Below, piece after piece: positions 1 to 8,368 of a stretch of DNA of 64,000 nt. The translations under genes were made by a program, and so were the position numbers. Source of the DNA: Anaerostipes sp. (GTDB lineage: Bacteria > Bacillota > Clostridia > Lachnospirales > Lachnospiraceae); NCBI RefSeq assembly GCF_018381315.1, contig NZ_JAGZSD010000015.1, positions 1 through 64,000 of the forward strand, written 5' to 3'. Each line of letters begins with the position of its first letter. Positions within the stretch are counted from its first letter, which is position 1. The notes under the pieces are model-generated. The model saw only the letters and a list, made by a program, of their open reading frames with translations. It was not told the origin of the DNA and did not search any database.

Positions 1-123
1 ACGTCCGTTGCATCTTTTTCAAAAGATGCTGAAAATCTCTTAGAATTTTCAAGGTTGTCTTATTGTTTAGTTGTCAATGTTCTGCTGTCGTTTTTTGTCG
101 TTTTCTCTTGCGACAGCTATATT

Positions 124-152
124 AGAATATCATACGCATTTCTCTTTGTCAA
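124..152 (-). promoter_or_regulatory. strong promoter and leader of a probable rRNA operon or other stable RNA beyond the left edge
   Basis: Read on the minus strand there is a TTGACA -35 (147-152), a 17-bp spacer and a TATTCT -10 (124-129). Transcription would run off the left edge. The ~120 nt leader (1-123) contains no reading frame of note and has a perfect 9-bp inverted repeat at 10-29. AT-rich, structured leaders after a near-consensus promoter are typical of rRNA operons, so an rrn operon to the left is an inference. No rRNA sequence is visible inside the window. Confidence 0.5.
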
Positions 153-201
153 CAACTTTTTTCATTTTTTATAAATTCTTTTTTTAATGAATTTATAAAA
201 A

Positions 202-289
202 CGGAGAAGGAGGGATTTGAACCCTCGCACCGCGCAAACGGTCTACACCCTTAGCAGGGGCGCCTCTTCAGCCACTTGAGTACTTCTCC
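202..289 (-). tRNA. tRNA-Ser(GCU)
   Basis: The minus strand folds into a class II tRNA. The acceptor stem starts GGAGAAG at 289 and closes with CTTCTCC at 203-209, followed by a G discriminator (202) as expected for serine. The anticodon loop is CTGCTAA, giving anticodon GCU, which reads AGC/AGU codons. There is a long variable arm of the serine type, and the T-loop is GTTCAAATC within GAGGGTTCAAATCCCTC. The 3' CCA is not encoded. Confidence 0.95.
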
Positions 290-343
290 AAAAGCGCCTA
301 AATAATAATGTTATGATATTGCGTCTTTGTGTGACGCTTGAAT

Positions 344-372
344 ATATTAACAAACTCCCAAGTCTTTGTCAA
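344..372 (-). promoter_or_regulatory. promoter of tRNA-Ser
   Basis: The minus strand has TTGACA (367-372), a 17-bp spacer and TAATAT (344-349). The start would fall near 337, giving a ~48-nt 5' leader that contains a small hairpin (GCGTC/GACGC arms, 321-337) before the mature tRNA at 289. Confidence 0.7.
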
Positions 373-490
373 TAGATTTATTAAAATAATTTTAAATAAA
401 TTGGAATAATATTCTTTATCACTATATATAGTAGTATTAGCATATTTTTTTCACTAATTCTGCTCGTTATATTATGACCGGCAAATGAAA

Positions 491-540
491 AAGAAACAAA
501 TTACGGAGAACCCTTCTGGTCCCCGTTAATTTGTTTCTTT
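491..540 (-). terminator. terminator at the end of the pentose operon
   Basis: A long imperfect inverted repeat has arms AAGAAACAAATTACGG and CCGTTAATTTGTTTCTT. On the minus strand it is followed by a T-rich run, and it lies 15 bp after the xylulokinase stop codon. The symmetry and flanking A/T runs could let it work in both directions. The rest of 373-490 is AT-rich with no gene. Confidence 0.75.
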
Positions 541-554
541 CTTAAGTCAGGCAG

Positions 555-2021
555 TTAAAGCAATGGATATATTGTTTTTAAGGAAGGATATATTTTTCTG
601 AAGATCTGATATTTTTCCTCATACTTCTCTGCCAGTTCTGTCTCCGGACTTACTGTGTCAATTACATTCACAAGCTTGTCCGCTGCATCCTCTACTGTTT
701 TATATTCACCGCACCCTACCGCTGCAAGGATGGCTCCTCCATATCCGGGTCCTTCTTCACTCTCTATGATATCAACTTCAAGATTCAGCACATTTGCAAT
801 GATTTTCCTCCACAGAGGGCTTTTCGCTCCGCCGCCGCAGATCGTTGTCCTTTTTATATCAATTCCAAGGGATCTTGCAATCTCTAAAGAGTCTCTCATG
901 GCAAATGCCACTCCTTCCAGTACCGCCAGTGTCATATCAGCTCTCTTAGTGTCCATAGACATGCCGACAAATGTTCCTCTGGCGCTGGAATCATTATGGG
1001 GTGAACGTTCCCCCATCAAATATGGAAGGAAAAATACATGGTTCTCCCCTAATGTTTTTATTTTTTCCTGTTCTTTTGCATATTCTTTTGTATCTATAAT
1101 ATCTTCCATCCACCATTTATTACAGGAAGCTGCACTCAGCATACACCCCATTAAATGAAAGTGGCCATCAGCATGAGCAAAAGAATGAAGGGCATTGTGA
1201 TCATCTACCCCAAACTGTCTGCTTGAAATAAAAATTGTTCCGGAAGTCCCGAGAGAAATATTGCACTTCCCGTCTCCTACAGTTCCTGTCCCTATAGCTG
1301 CGGCGGCATTGTCTCCGGCGCCTGCAATAATCTTTACAGATGAAGGTATTCCAAGCTCTGCAGCAATTTCAGGTTTTACTGTTCCGACTGCTTCAAAGCT
1401 TTCGTAGATATCTGCCACCTGTTCCCGGCGAATTCCACACAAATCAAGCATTTCCTGGGACCAGCACTTATTCTTTACATCAAATAAGAGCATGCCTGAT
1501 GCATCTGAGACATCCGTACAAAACACCCCGGAAAGCCTGTATGCAAGATAATCTTTGGGAAGCATAATTTTGCAGATTTTCCGGAAGTTCTCCGGTTCAT
1601 GCTTTTTAACCCACAGCAGCTTCGGTGCAGTAAATCCTGCAAAAGCAATATTAGCTGTATATCCGGACAATTTTTCTTTGCCAATTTCATTATTTAAATA
1701 ATCACACTCTTCTTCCGTTCTTCCGTCATTCCATAAAATAGCGGGACGGATCACCCGATCTGCTTCATCCAGCATTACAAGTCCATGCATCTGCCCTCCG
1801 AAACTGATTCCCTGAATTTGATCTTTATCCACATCTTTTATCAATTTACGGATTCCGTCCACAGCTGCCTGCCACCAATCCACAGGATTCTGTTCCGACC
1901 AGCCCGGTTTTGGGAAAGAAATCGGGTATTCTTCTGATATTATATTAAGAATTTTACCTTTCTCATCCATCAAAAGCAGCTTGAGAGCAGAGGTTCCCAG
2001 ATCAAGACCTATATAATACAT
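555..2021 (-). CDS. xylB: xylulokinase (FGGY family)
   Basis: Predicted to phosphorylate D-xylulose to D-xylulose-5-phosphate in the cytoplasm. The 488-aa length matches XylB. The N-terminal ATPase-fold motif GLDLGTSALK (residues 5-14), the xylulokinase-type substrate segment GQMHG followed by ILWNDGR (about residues 76-101), and GAGDNAAAAIGTG with the catalytic-base aspartate (about 233-245) are all visible. An AAAGGAG ribosome site precedes the ATG. It is the last gene of the operon, 17 bp after a FucI-like isomerase, followed directly by a terminator. A ribulokinase or other pentulokinase activity cannot be excluded, but the motifs favour xylulose. If so, one of the two FucI-like isomerases should make D-xylulose. 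Confidence 0.88.
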   Translation of the reverse strand: MYYIGLDLGTSALKLLLMDEKGKILNIISEEYPISFPKPGWSEQNPVDWWQAAVDGIRKLIKDVDKDQIQGISFGGQMHGLVMLDEADRVIRPAILWNDGRTEEECDYLNNEIGKEKLSGYTANIAFAGFTAPKLLWVKKHEPENFRKICKIMLPKDYLAYRLSGVFCTDVSDASGMLLFDVKNKCWSQEMLDLCGIRREQVADIYESFEAVGTVKPEIAAELGIPSSVKIIAGAGDNAAAAIGTGTVGDGKCNISLGTSGTIFISSRQFGVDDHNALHSFAHADGHFHLMGCMLSAASCNKWWMEDIIDTKEYAKEQEKIKTLGENHVFFLPYLMGERSPHNDSSARGTFVGMSMDTKRADMTLAVLEGVAFAMRDSLEIARSLGIDIKRTTICGGGAKSPLWRKIIANVLNLEVDIIESEEGPGYGGAILAAVGCGEYKTVEDAADKLVNVIDTVSPETELAEKYEEKYQIFRKIYPSLKTIYPLL

Positions 2022-2038
2022 ACACCTGCTCCTTTCTT

Positions 2039-3514
2039 TTATGCAAATGGGTTTTCTGACGGATACATCATTCCTTTCGGCTGATTAAAATCAATCTCTT
2101 CTGTATCCACTCCGATATATTTAAACACTTCAAACAGTGCCTTTCCAAAATGTCCGAAGGTTACCGCACCATGATGAGGGAAATTTTTCTCTATAAGCAC
2201 ATGGCGGTAAAACCGCCCCATTTCAGGTATCGCGAAAACTCCGATGCCTCCGAAAGATCTTGTCTTCACCGGAAGGACTTCCCCTTGGGCCACATATGCT
2301 CTCAATTTTGCATCAGATGTACTCTGCAGACGGTAAAATGTAATATCTCCGGGTATGATATCTCCTTCCAGAGTTCCCTGGGTAGATTCCTCCGGCAAAG
2401 TTCTTGTCATAATCAGCTGGTTTTTCATTTCACAGGAGGACAGCTTTTCTGAAGATGTATTGCCGCAGTGGAATCCCATAAACACATCTTTGTGCCCATA
2501 TTTATAATTGTTCTCAATCTCAGATGCATACATGTCATCAGGAACCGTATTGTTGATATCCAGAAGCGTCACAATATCTCCGCTGACTGCCGTGCCAATA
2601 TATTCACTTAAAGCACCGTAGATATCTACCTCGCAGGATACCGGTATCCCGCGCGCAGTAAGACGGCTGTTTACATAACACGGTACAAATCCAAATTGTG
2701 TCTGGAATGCAGGCCAGCACTTTCCTGCTATGGCAACGTAATCTCTGGAACCCTTATGCTTCTCCACCCAGTCCAGTAATGTAAGCTCATACTGGGCAAG
2801 CTTTGGAAGTATCTGAGGCTTTTTATTTCCCTCTGAAAGTTCCTTTTCCATGTCTTTTACCACTTCAGGTATTCTCTCATCACCTTCATGTGCTTTAAAA
2901 GATTCAAATAAATCCAGTTCTGAATTTTCTTCTATTTCTACTCCCAAGTTATACAGTTGTTTGATCGGTGCATTGCAGGCAAGAAAATCCTGAGGTCTTG
3001 GGCCAAAAGAAATAATCTTTAGATTCCGCATTCCAACCACAGCTCTGGCAACCGGCACAAATTCGTGAATCATATCTGCCACTTCTCCGGCAGTACCTAC
3101 AGGATATTCCGGAATATAAGCGCGTACATTTCTTAACTTTAAATTATAGCTGGCATTGAGCATACCACAGTAAGCATCACCTCTGTCATCAGTAAGCTTC
3201 TCCATAGTTTCCTCTGCCGCCGCTGCAAACATTACGGGTCCGCCGAATTCTTTGGCAAGCAGTGTCTCAGCCGTTTCAGGTCCAAAGTTGCCCAAATAAA
3301 TAACCAGTGCATTGCATCCTGCTTCCTTAAGTTCCTTTAAAGCCTTTCTCATATGTACTTCATTCTCAATGCAGGTAGGACATTCATATATCTCCCCATA
3401 TTTCTCACGATAAGCTTTAGCTGCAAGTTTCCTTCTGTTCTCTGAAAGCGACATAGGAAAACAATCCCTGCTGACAGCAGCGATCCCCAGCTTGATTTTT
3501 GGTAAATTATCCAT
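2039..3514 (-). CDS. L-fucose/L-arabinose isomerase-like protein (copy 1)
   Basis: A 491-aa member of the L-fucose isomerase superfamily, shorter than E. coli FucI (591 aa). Candidate metal ligands of the family appear in order: Glu in SCEVDIYGAL, Asp in VTLLDINN, and His in FPHHGAV near the C-terminus. It is clearly a paralogue of the isomerase at 4792-6276, with long identical stretches such as GKCWPAFQTQFGFVPCY. The GGAGG ribosome site fits the ATG. Its neighbours are an aldose epimerase upstream and a xylulokinase downstream, so it should convert an aldopentose (D-xylose, D-lyxose, D-arabinose or L-arabinose) to a ketopentose. The exact substrate is inference. The 88 bp before it hold no clear promoter. 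Confidence 0.8.
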   Translation of the reverse strand: MDNLPKIKLGIAAVSRDCFPMSLSENRRKLAAKAYREKYGEIYECPTCIENEVHMRKALKELKEAGCNALVIYLGNFGPETAETLLAKEFGGPVMFAAAAEETMEKLTDDRGDAYCGMLNASYNLKLRNVRAYIPEYPVGTAGEVADMIHEFVPVARAVVGMRNLKIISFGPRPQDFLACNAPIKQLYNLGVEIEENSELDLFESFKAHEGDERIPEVVKDMEKELSEGNKKPQILPKLAQYELTLLDWVEKHKGSRDYVAIAGKCWPAFQTQFGFVPCYVNSRLTARGIPVSCEVDIYGALSEYIGTAVSGDIVTLLDINNTVPDDMYASEIENNYKYGHKDVFMGFHCGNTSSEKLSSCEMKNQLIMTRTLPEESTQGTLEGDIIPGDITFYRLQSTSDAKLRAYVAQGEVLPVKTRSFGGIGVFAIPEMGRFYRHVLIEKNFPHHGAVTFGHFGKALFEVFKYIGVDTEEIDFNQPKGMMYPSENPFA

Positions 3515-3602
3515 AATATTCCCTCCATAACATAGATCAAAACAACAGTTGCATTCCTTTTTATTTTACCACTGTTCTGAGTATGGAGCCACTAAAACAG
3601 AC

Positions 3603-4652
3603 CTATCTGATCCCAAAATTGCAGGATGTTCTGTGACGGAAAATCTCTCCCTGTCTTAAGATTGGCTGCGGAAAGTGGGAATAAGCCATTCCTGCGGGAA
3701 AATAGTGGGCTTCCAGGCAAAAACCTTCTCTCTTTTGATAAAGAGTGCCTTCTTTTCCTGCTGGCTCTTCATGTATATGATTCCCAGTATAAAACTGCAT
3801 TCCGGGCAGGGTTGTGAATACAGAAAGCGTAATACCGGATTCTCTGCACCAGACTGACGCCGCCTCTCCATAGCTTCCCTTCTCTTTTGCAAGCACAAAA
3901 TTATGGTCATAGCCGCAGCCATATTCCAACTGTTTATTTTTTACCTCAATATCTCTTCCGATCTGTTTTTCTGTTCTGAAATCAAACGGAGTTCCTTCCA
4001 CGCTCATGATCTCTCCTGTAGGCACAGAATCTTTTGCACCCGGCGTATAGAAACCGCTGTTGATCTTTAAAAAATGATTTTCAATACTGCCTGCACCGTG
4101 TCCTTCCAAATTGAAATAAGCATGATTGGTTAAATTAACGACTGTATCCTGGTCACAGACAGCTGTATAATCAATGTGAAGTGTATGTTCCTTTGTAAAT
4201 GTATAAATTACACTGACCTGAAGGTTCCCGGGATATCCTTCTTCCATATCAGGACTGAACAGAGAAAATATAATTTTATTATCCCGAATTTCTCCCTTCC
4301 ACATCTTTTTCTGATATCCTGTGTCACCTCCATGCAAATGATTTCTGCCCTCATTTGCACAAAGCCGATAGTTTTTTCCGTTCAGGGTAAAGGAAGCCCC
4401 TTTCATTCTGTTTGCATGTCTGCCTATGACTGATCCCATAAACATATCCTGCTGCTCATAAGCTTTGACATTTTCATATCCCAACACAACATCTGTCATA
4501 CGTCCGGATCTGTCAGGTACCACACAGGATACGATGCTGGCCCCATAGTCGGCTGCGGAAAATGAACTTCCGTCTTTATATGCAATGGTATATAGGCTTG
4601 CTTCTTCCCCTGAAGAAGTTGATCCAAACGCATTGATTCCTATTTTCTTCAT
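3603..4652 (-). CDS. galM: aldose 1-epimerase (mutarotase)
   Basis: A 349-aa GalM-type mutarotase that equilibrates alpha and beta anomers of an aldose so that the isomerase receives the right form. Family signatures are the early QD..MGSVIGRHANRM region, NEGRNHLHGG with the catalytic His, NLTNHAYFNLEG with the second His, and GYDHNFVL. The C-terminal Glu sits in FCLEAHYFP. I chose the ATG at 4652 because AGAAAGGA lies just upstream of it. An upstream ATG eight codons earlier would put the ribosome site inside the gene. It lies between two FucI-like paralogues in one operon, which suggests the sugar enters as a mixture of anomers or as a furanose. Confidence 0.88.
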   Translation of the reverse strand: MKKIGINAFGSTSSGEEASLYTIAYKDGSSFSAADYGASIVSCVVPDRSGRMTDVVLGYENVKAYEQQDMFMGSVIGRHANRMKGASFTLNGKNYRLCANEGRNHLHGGDTGYQKKMWKGEIRDNKIIFSLFSPDMEEGYPGNLQVSVIYTFTKEHTLHIDYTAVCDQDTVVNLTNHAYFNLEGHGAGSIENHFLKINSGFYTPGAKDSVPTGEIMSVEGTPFDFRTEKQIGRDIEVKNKQLEYGCGYDHNFVLAKEKGSYGEAASVWCRESGITLSVFTTLPGMQFYTGNHIHEEPAGKEGTLYQKREGFCLEAHYFPAGMAYSHFPQPILRQGEIFRHRTSCNFGIR

Positions 4653-4683
4653 CTTATTTTCCTTTCTGTAAAACAATAAAGCA

Positions 4684-4720
4684 GATAAAGCCGCAAAACA
4701 AGTTGTTCTGCGGCTTTATC
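4684..4720 (-). terminator. intra-operon hairpin (partial terminator or processing site)
   Basis: A perfect 12-bp stem (GATAAAGCCGCA / TGCGGCTTTATC) with a 13-nt loop lies between the second isomerase and galM. On the minus strand it is followed by only a weak T-rich stretch. It may lower expression of galM, isomerase copy 1 and xylB, or stabilise the upstream message. Confidence 0.55.
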
Positions 4721-4791
4721 CAAGTGCTCTTGGAAACAGACTTGGTTAGAGCCTGTCTCCGTCTAAGAAGGAGTAAAAAGTTACTTTTACT

Positions 4792-6276
4792 TTATGAAAA
4801 AGGATTTTCCGCAGGGTATAGCATACCTTTTGGCTGGTTGAATCCTATTTCATCAACATCTACACCAATGTATTTAAACACTTCATATAATGTTTTCCCA
4901 AAGTGTCCGAAAGCAACAGCCCCGTGGTGAGGAAAGTTCTTTTCAATCAATACATGGCGGTAAAATCTTCCCATCTCTGGGATGGCAAATACTCCGATAG
5001 ATCCAAAGGATTTTGTTGCTACAGGAAGTACTTCTCCCTGTGCCACATAGGCTCTTAGTTTTGTATCTGCCGTGCTCTGTAAGCGGAAGAAGGTAATGTC
5101 TCCCGGTGTGATATCCCCTTCTAAAGTTCCCTGTGTTACTTCCTCCGGAAGTGTCCTTGCCATGATCTTCTGATATTTCATTTCACAGAAGGACAGCTTG
5201 CTCTTTGCAGTATTTCCACAGTGGAATCCCATGAAGGTATCTTTCTGTGTATAGTCAAATGTTCCTTTGATGTCTTCTTTATACATATCTGCAGGAACAG
5301 AATTGTTGATGTCTAAAAGAGTGACTGCATCTTCACTGACCGCAGTTCCGATAAATTCACTCAATGCTCCGTAAATATCCACTTCGCATGATACAGGAAT
5401 TCCCTGTGCGGTAAGGCGGCTGTTTACGTAACAAGGAACAAAACCGAACTGTGTCTGGAATGCAGGCCAGCATTTTCCGGCAATCGCTACGTACTTTCTG
5501 TAGCCTCTGTGCTCCTCTATCCAGTCTTTTAGTGTCAGTTCATATTGGGCAAGTTTTTCGAGAATTTCTGGTTTCTTGTTTCCTTTGCCCAATTCTTCTT
5601 CCATTTCCTTTATTATAGAAGGAATACGCTCATCGCCTTTATGGTTATTAAATGCCTCAAACAGATCCAGTTCTGAATTTTCTTCAATTTCAATCCCAAG
5701 ATCATATAACGGCTTAATCGGTGCATTGCATGCTAAGAAGTTTAACGGTCTCGGTCCAAAAGAAATAATCTTCAGTTCACTTAAAGCCTTTACGGCTCTT
5801 GCAATCGGCAAAAACTCATGAATCATGTCCGCACATTCTCCGGCTGTCCCAACCGGATATTCCGGTATATATGCCTTAATATTGCGAAGCTTCAAATTAT
5901 AGCTTGCATTCAGCATTCCGCAGTAGGCATCTCCTCTGCCGTCCAGCAGATTATCTCCGCTTTCTTCTGCAGCCGCTACGAACATTTTCGGTCCGTCAAA
6001 ATGTTTTGCCAGAAGCGTTTCTGAAATTTCCGGTCCGAAGTTTCCAAGGTATACCGCCAATGCATTGCACCCTGCATTTTTAATATCTTCCAGCGCCTGT
6101 ACCATATGTATTTCACTCTCTACAATACAGACAGGACATTCATAAATATCTTCTTCACCATATTTTTCTTTATAGGCTTTCACCAGGGCTTCTCTTCTGG
6201 AAACTGAAAGGCTTTCCGGGAAGCAGTCACGGCTGACTGCTACAATTCCGATTTTTACTTTAGGCATGTTATTCAT
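4792..6276 (-). CDS. L-fucose/L-arabinose isomerase-like protein (copy 2)
   Basis: A 494-aa FucI-superfamily isomerase and close paralogue of the protein at 2039-3514. Candidate Mn2+ ligands are Glu298 (SCEVD), Asp322 (TLLDINN) and a His at about 450-458. The ribosome site GGAGG fits ATG 6276. It lies 14 bp downstream of the second ABC permease, so it is co-transcribed with the transporter, whereas copy 1 sits after a hairpin. Two isomerases in one operon suggest divergent substrate preference or gene dosage. The aldose-ketose isomerase class is well supported, but the sugar is not determined. Confidence 0.8.
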   Translation of the reverse strand: MNNMPKVKIGIVAVSRDCFPESLSVSRREALVKAYKEKYGEEDIYECPVCIVESEIHMVQALEDIKNAGCNALAVYLGNFGPEISETLLAKHFDGPKMFVAAAEESGDNLLDGRGDAYCGMLNASYNLKLRNIKAYIPEYPVGTAGECADMIHEFLPIARAVKALSELKIISFGPRPLNFLACNAPIKPLYDLGIEIEENSELDLFEAFNNHKGDERIPSIIKEMEEELGKGNKKPEILEKLAQYELTLKDWIEEHRGYRKYVAIAGKCWPAFQTQFGFVPCYVNSRLTAQGIPVSCEVDIYGALSEFIGTAVSEDAVTLLDINNSVPADMYKEDIKGTFDYTQKDTFMGFHCGNTAKSKLSFCEMKYQKIMARTLPEEVTQGTLEGDITPGDITFFRLQSTADTKLRAYVAQGEVLPVATKSFGSIGVFAIPEMGRFYRHVLIEKNFPHHGAVAFGHFGKTLYEVFKYIGVDVDEIGFNQPKGMLYPAENPFS

Positions 6277-6290
6277 CTTTCTACCTCCTG

Positions 6291-7328
6291 CTAATCTTCA
6301 CTTTGGGCCAGCCGCTTTTCACGGATGGATTTAAATACGCTCTGTAAGATGACGAAGAAGCAAAGCAGAGCTGCGATGGCAATCCTCGTCCACCAGGATG
6401 ACAACGTACCCTGGAATGTAATAATCGTCTCGATGATTCCTTTAATCAGAGATCCAAACAATGAACCGATAACTGTTCCCACACCTCCGGTCAGCAGTGT
6501 TCCTCCGATAACTGCAGCCGCAATGGCATCCATCTCAAATCCGCGTGCCTGCTCTACAAAACCTCCGCAGGAGTTTAAGCAGAAAGCAAATCCTGCCAGA
6601 GATGCTAAAAATCCGTTTAATACATAAACCTTCAGTTTTGTTGTCCTTGGATTCAGTCCCATGAGCAGTGCAGACTGTTCGTTACCTCCCACTGCAAACA
6701 CAGCCCTCCCGAACTTTGTGAATTTCAGCAAAACAAATGCTATGGCCACTACCAATATTGCAATGACAACACTCAGATAGATGTAAGGGTGCATCGGAAT
6801 TCCCCGGTTATTGTAATAAGTGATAAAACTTAAGTAAATTTTATTATTCGCAAGGTTTAAGAATGTTTCGTTTTTTATGCTGATCATGTCGGAACTTATC
6901 ACAGCCGTCAACCCCCTGGCGAAGAACATACCTCCCAGTGTTACGATGAATGGCTGTATTTTCAGATAAGCTACCAGGAACCCCTGTACCAGTCCGAATA
7001 AAATTCCGAATGCCAGTACCAAGATAATTGCAAGTCCGGCACTCATATGTTTAATCTCCATCATCCATGCGAGCATCATACACACAACACCGATTACAGA
7101 ACCGATGGAAATATCAATTCCTCCGGTAATCAGGACAAAGGTCATGCCGACTGCGGCGATAATCAGCCCTGCGTTGCTTATGAACAGGTTTAAGAATACC
7201 TGGGGACTTGTAAAGTTGCGGTCACCATAGGCGATAGCTCCTGCAATATACAATATAAAGAACAGCACGATGGTGACAAACAGCAGGAAACCATTCCCGC
7301 GCAGTTTGCTCTTGATCTTCTCTATCAT
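6291..7328 (-). CDS. yjfF: CUT2 ABC sugar transporter, permease (YjfF-like)
   Basis: A 345-aa polytopic membrane protein of the ribose/galactofuranose permease family, with about 8-10 hydrophobic segments. Family motifs are GMTFVLITGGIDISIGS (near residue 60), a segment like GLVQGFLVAYLKIQPFIVTLGG, and AAAVIGGTLLTGGVGTVIGS. The start overlaps the stop of the previous permease by ATGA, indicating translational coupling. It would pair with the permease at 7325-8368, the ATPase at 8368-9885 and the lipoprotein at 9997-10995. The gene order matches E. coli ytfQ-ytfR-ytfT-yjfF. Confidence 0.88.
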   Translation of the reverse strand: MIEKIKSKLRGNGFLLFVTIVLFFILYIAGAIAYGDRNFTSPQVFLNLFISNAGLIIAAVGMTFVLITGGIDISIGSVIGVVCMMLAWMMEIKHMSAGLAIILVLAFGILFGLVQGFLVAYLKIQPFIVTLGGMFFARGLTAVISSDMISIKNETFLNLANNKIYLSFITYYNNRGIPMHPYIYLSVVIAILVVAIAFVLLKFTKFGRAVFAVGGNEQSALLMGLNPRTTKLKVYVLNGFLASLAGFAFCLNSCGGFVEQARGFEMDAIAAAVIGGTLLTGGVGTVIGSLFGSLIKGIIETIITFQGTLSSWWTRIAIAALLCFFVILQSVFKSIREKRLAQSED

Positions 7329-8368
7329 GATGCCACCTTCTCTCCAGCAGCTTTCGCCGCTCTTTTTGCTTTGTATCGATTCATAAATTTCTTGAATTCC
7401 GGAGACTGCAGTGTCACAATTACGATAACTACGATCGCCTTATAAAGCGGAAGCTGGTCTCCTGTTACTTTCAGTGCATAGAGTGTGGTAGATAATGCCT
7501 GAATTGTGATTGCACCAATGACGCTTCCTCCAAGAGAGAACTTTCCTCCTGCCAGTGAGTTTCCTCCAAGCGCTACCGCAAGGATTGCATCCAATTCCAT
7601 CAGGTTCCCTACGTTATTTGCATCGATAGATGAAATTCTTGATGTGGCTATCATTCCCGCAATTCCGGCACAGAGGCCGCATGCTGCATAAGTCAGCAGC
7701 ACGATTCTGTTAGAATTCAGTCCGAATAACCGGCTGGCTTTTGGATTGATGCCAACACTTTCTACATACAGCTTTGTTGCCGTCTTGTTTAAAAACAAGC
7801 TTACAAGCACTACGACAATGACAGCTACCAGTATCGGGGTAGGGATTGGAATATGTGGAAGGAATCCTCCCAGATATTTAAAACTCGGCACCTTGATGTA
7901 TAAAATATTTCCGCCGGTGATCAGCTGTGCCAGACCGCGTCCGGCAGTAAACAGAATCAACGTGGCCACCATAGGCTGTATCTTCATCTTTGCTACCAGA
8001 AAACCGTTCCAGACACCGCATACGACTGAGACAACAAGTCCGATCAATATTGCAAGGATCCACGGCATATTGTATGTATTTCCTGTTCCAAGCAGATATA
8101 CAGATACTCCTCCTGCCAAAGCCATTGTAGCTCCGACGGAAATATCGGTTCCTGCACTGGAAGCTACACAGAGAGTCATGCCGACAGCCAGAATAATCAA
8201 TTCACTTGATCTGTTGAAAATATCTACCAGATATCCGTACAGCACACCGTTATTCATAGAAATCTTAAAGAAAGACGGTGACTTAATAAAATTAAACAGC
8301 AATACAAGGAACAGACATACAAGAGGCCAAAACAGGCGGCAGGCTGTTAATTTTTTTAATTTATCCAT
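7325..8368 (-). CDS. ytfT: CUT2 ABC sugar transporter, permease (YtfT-like)
   Basis: A 347-aa permease of the same family as its downstream neighbour. It has the conserved VGMTLCVASSAGTDISVGA segment (about 62-80) and a GNSLAGGKFSLGGSVIG loop near 270. The first transmembrane helix starts at about residue 12. Its ATG shares one base with the ATPase stop (TAATG), and its stop overlaps the next start. With the second permease it should form the heterodimeric channel. Confidence 0.88.
   Translation of the reverse strand: MDKLKKLTACRLFWPLVCLFLVLLFNFIKSPSFFKISMNNGVLYGYLVDIFNRSSELIILAVGMTLCVASSAGTDISVGATMALAGGVSVYLLGTGNTYNMPWILAILIGLVVSVVCGVWNGFLVAKMKIQPMVATLILFTAGRGLAQLITGGNILYIKVPSFKYLGGFLPHIPIPTPILVAVIVVVLVSLFLNKTATKLYVESVGINPKASRLFGLNSNRIVLLTYAACGLCAGIAGMIATSRISSIDANNVGNLMELDAILAVALGGNSLAGGKFSLGGSVIGAITIQALSTTLYALKVTGDQLPLYKAIVVIVIVTLQSPEFKKFMNRYKAKRAAKAAGEKVAS

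Noticed and set aside
655..1158. Long open frame opposite xylB
   Set aside because: It is antisense to a clear kinase gene, has no ribosome site and no recognisable domain. The same applies to other frames lying opposite real genes throughout the window.
4721..4791. Small gene between the second isomerase and galM
   Set aside because: No start with a ribosome site and no frame of useful length. The segment holds only the flank of the hairpin.
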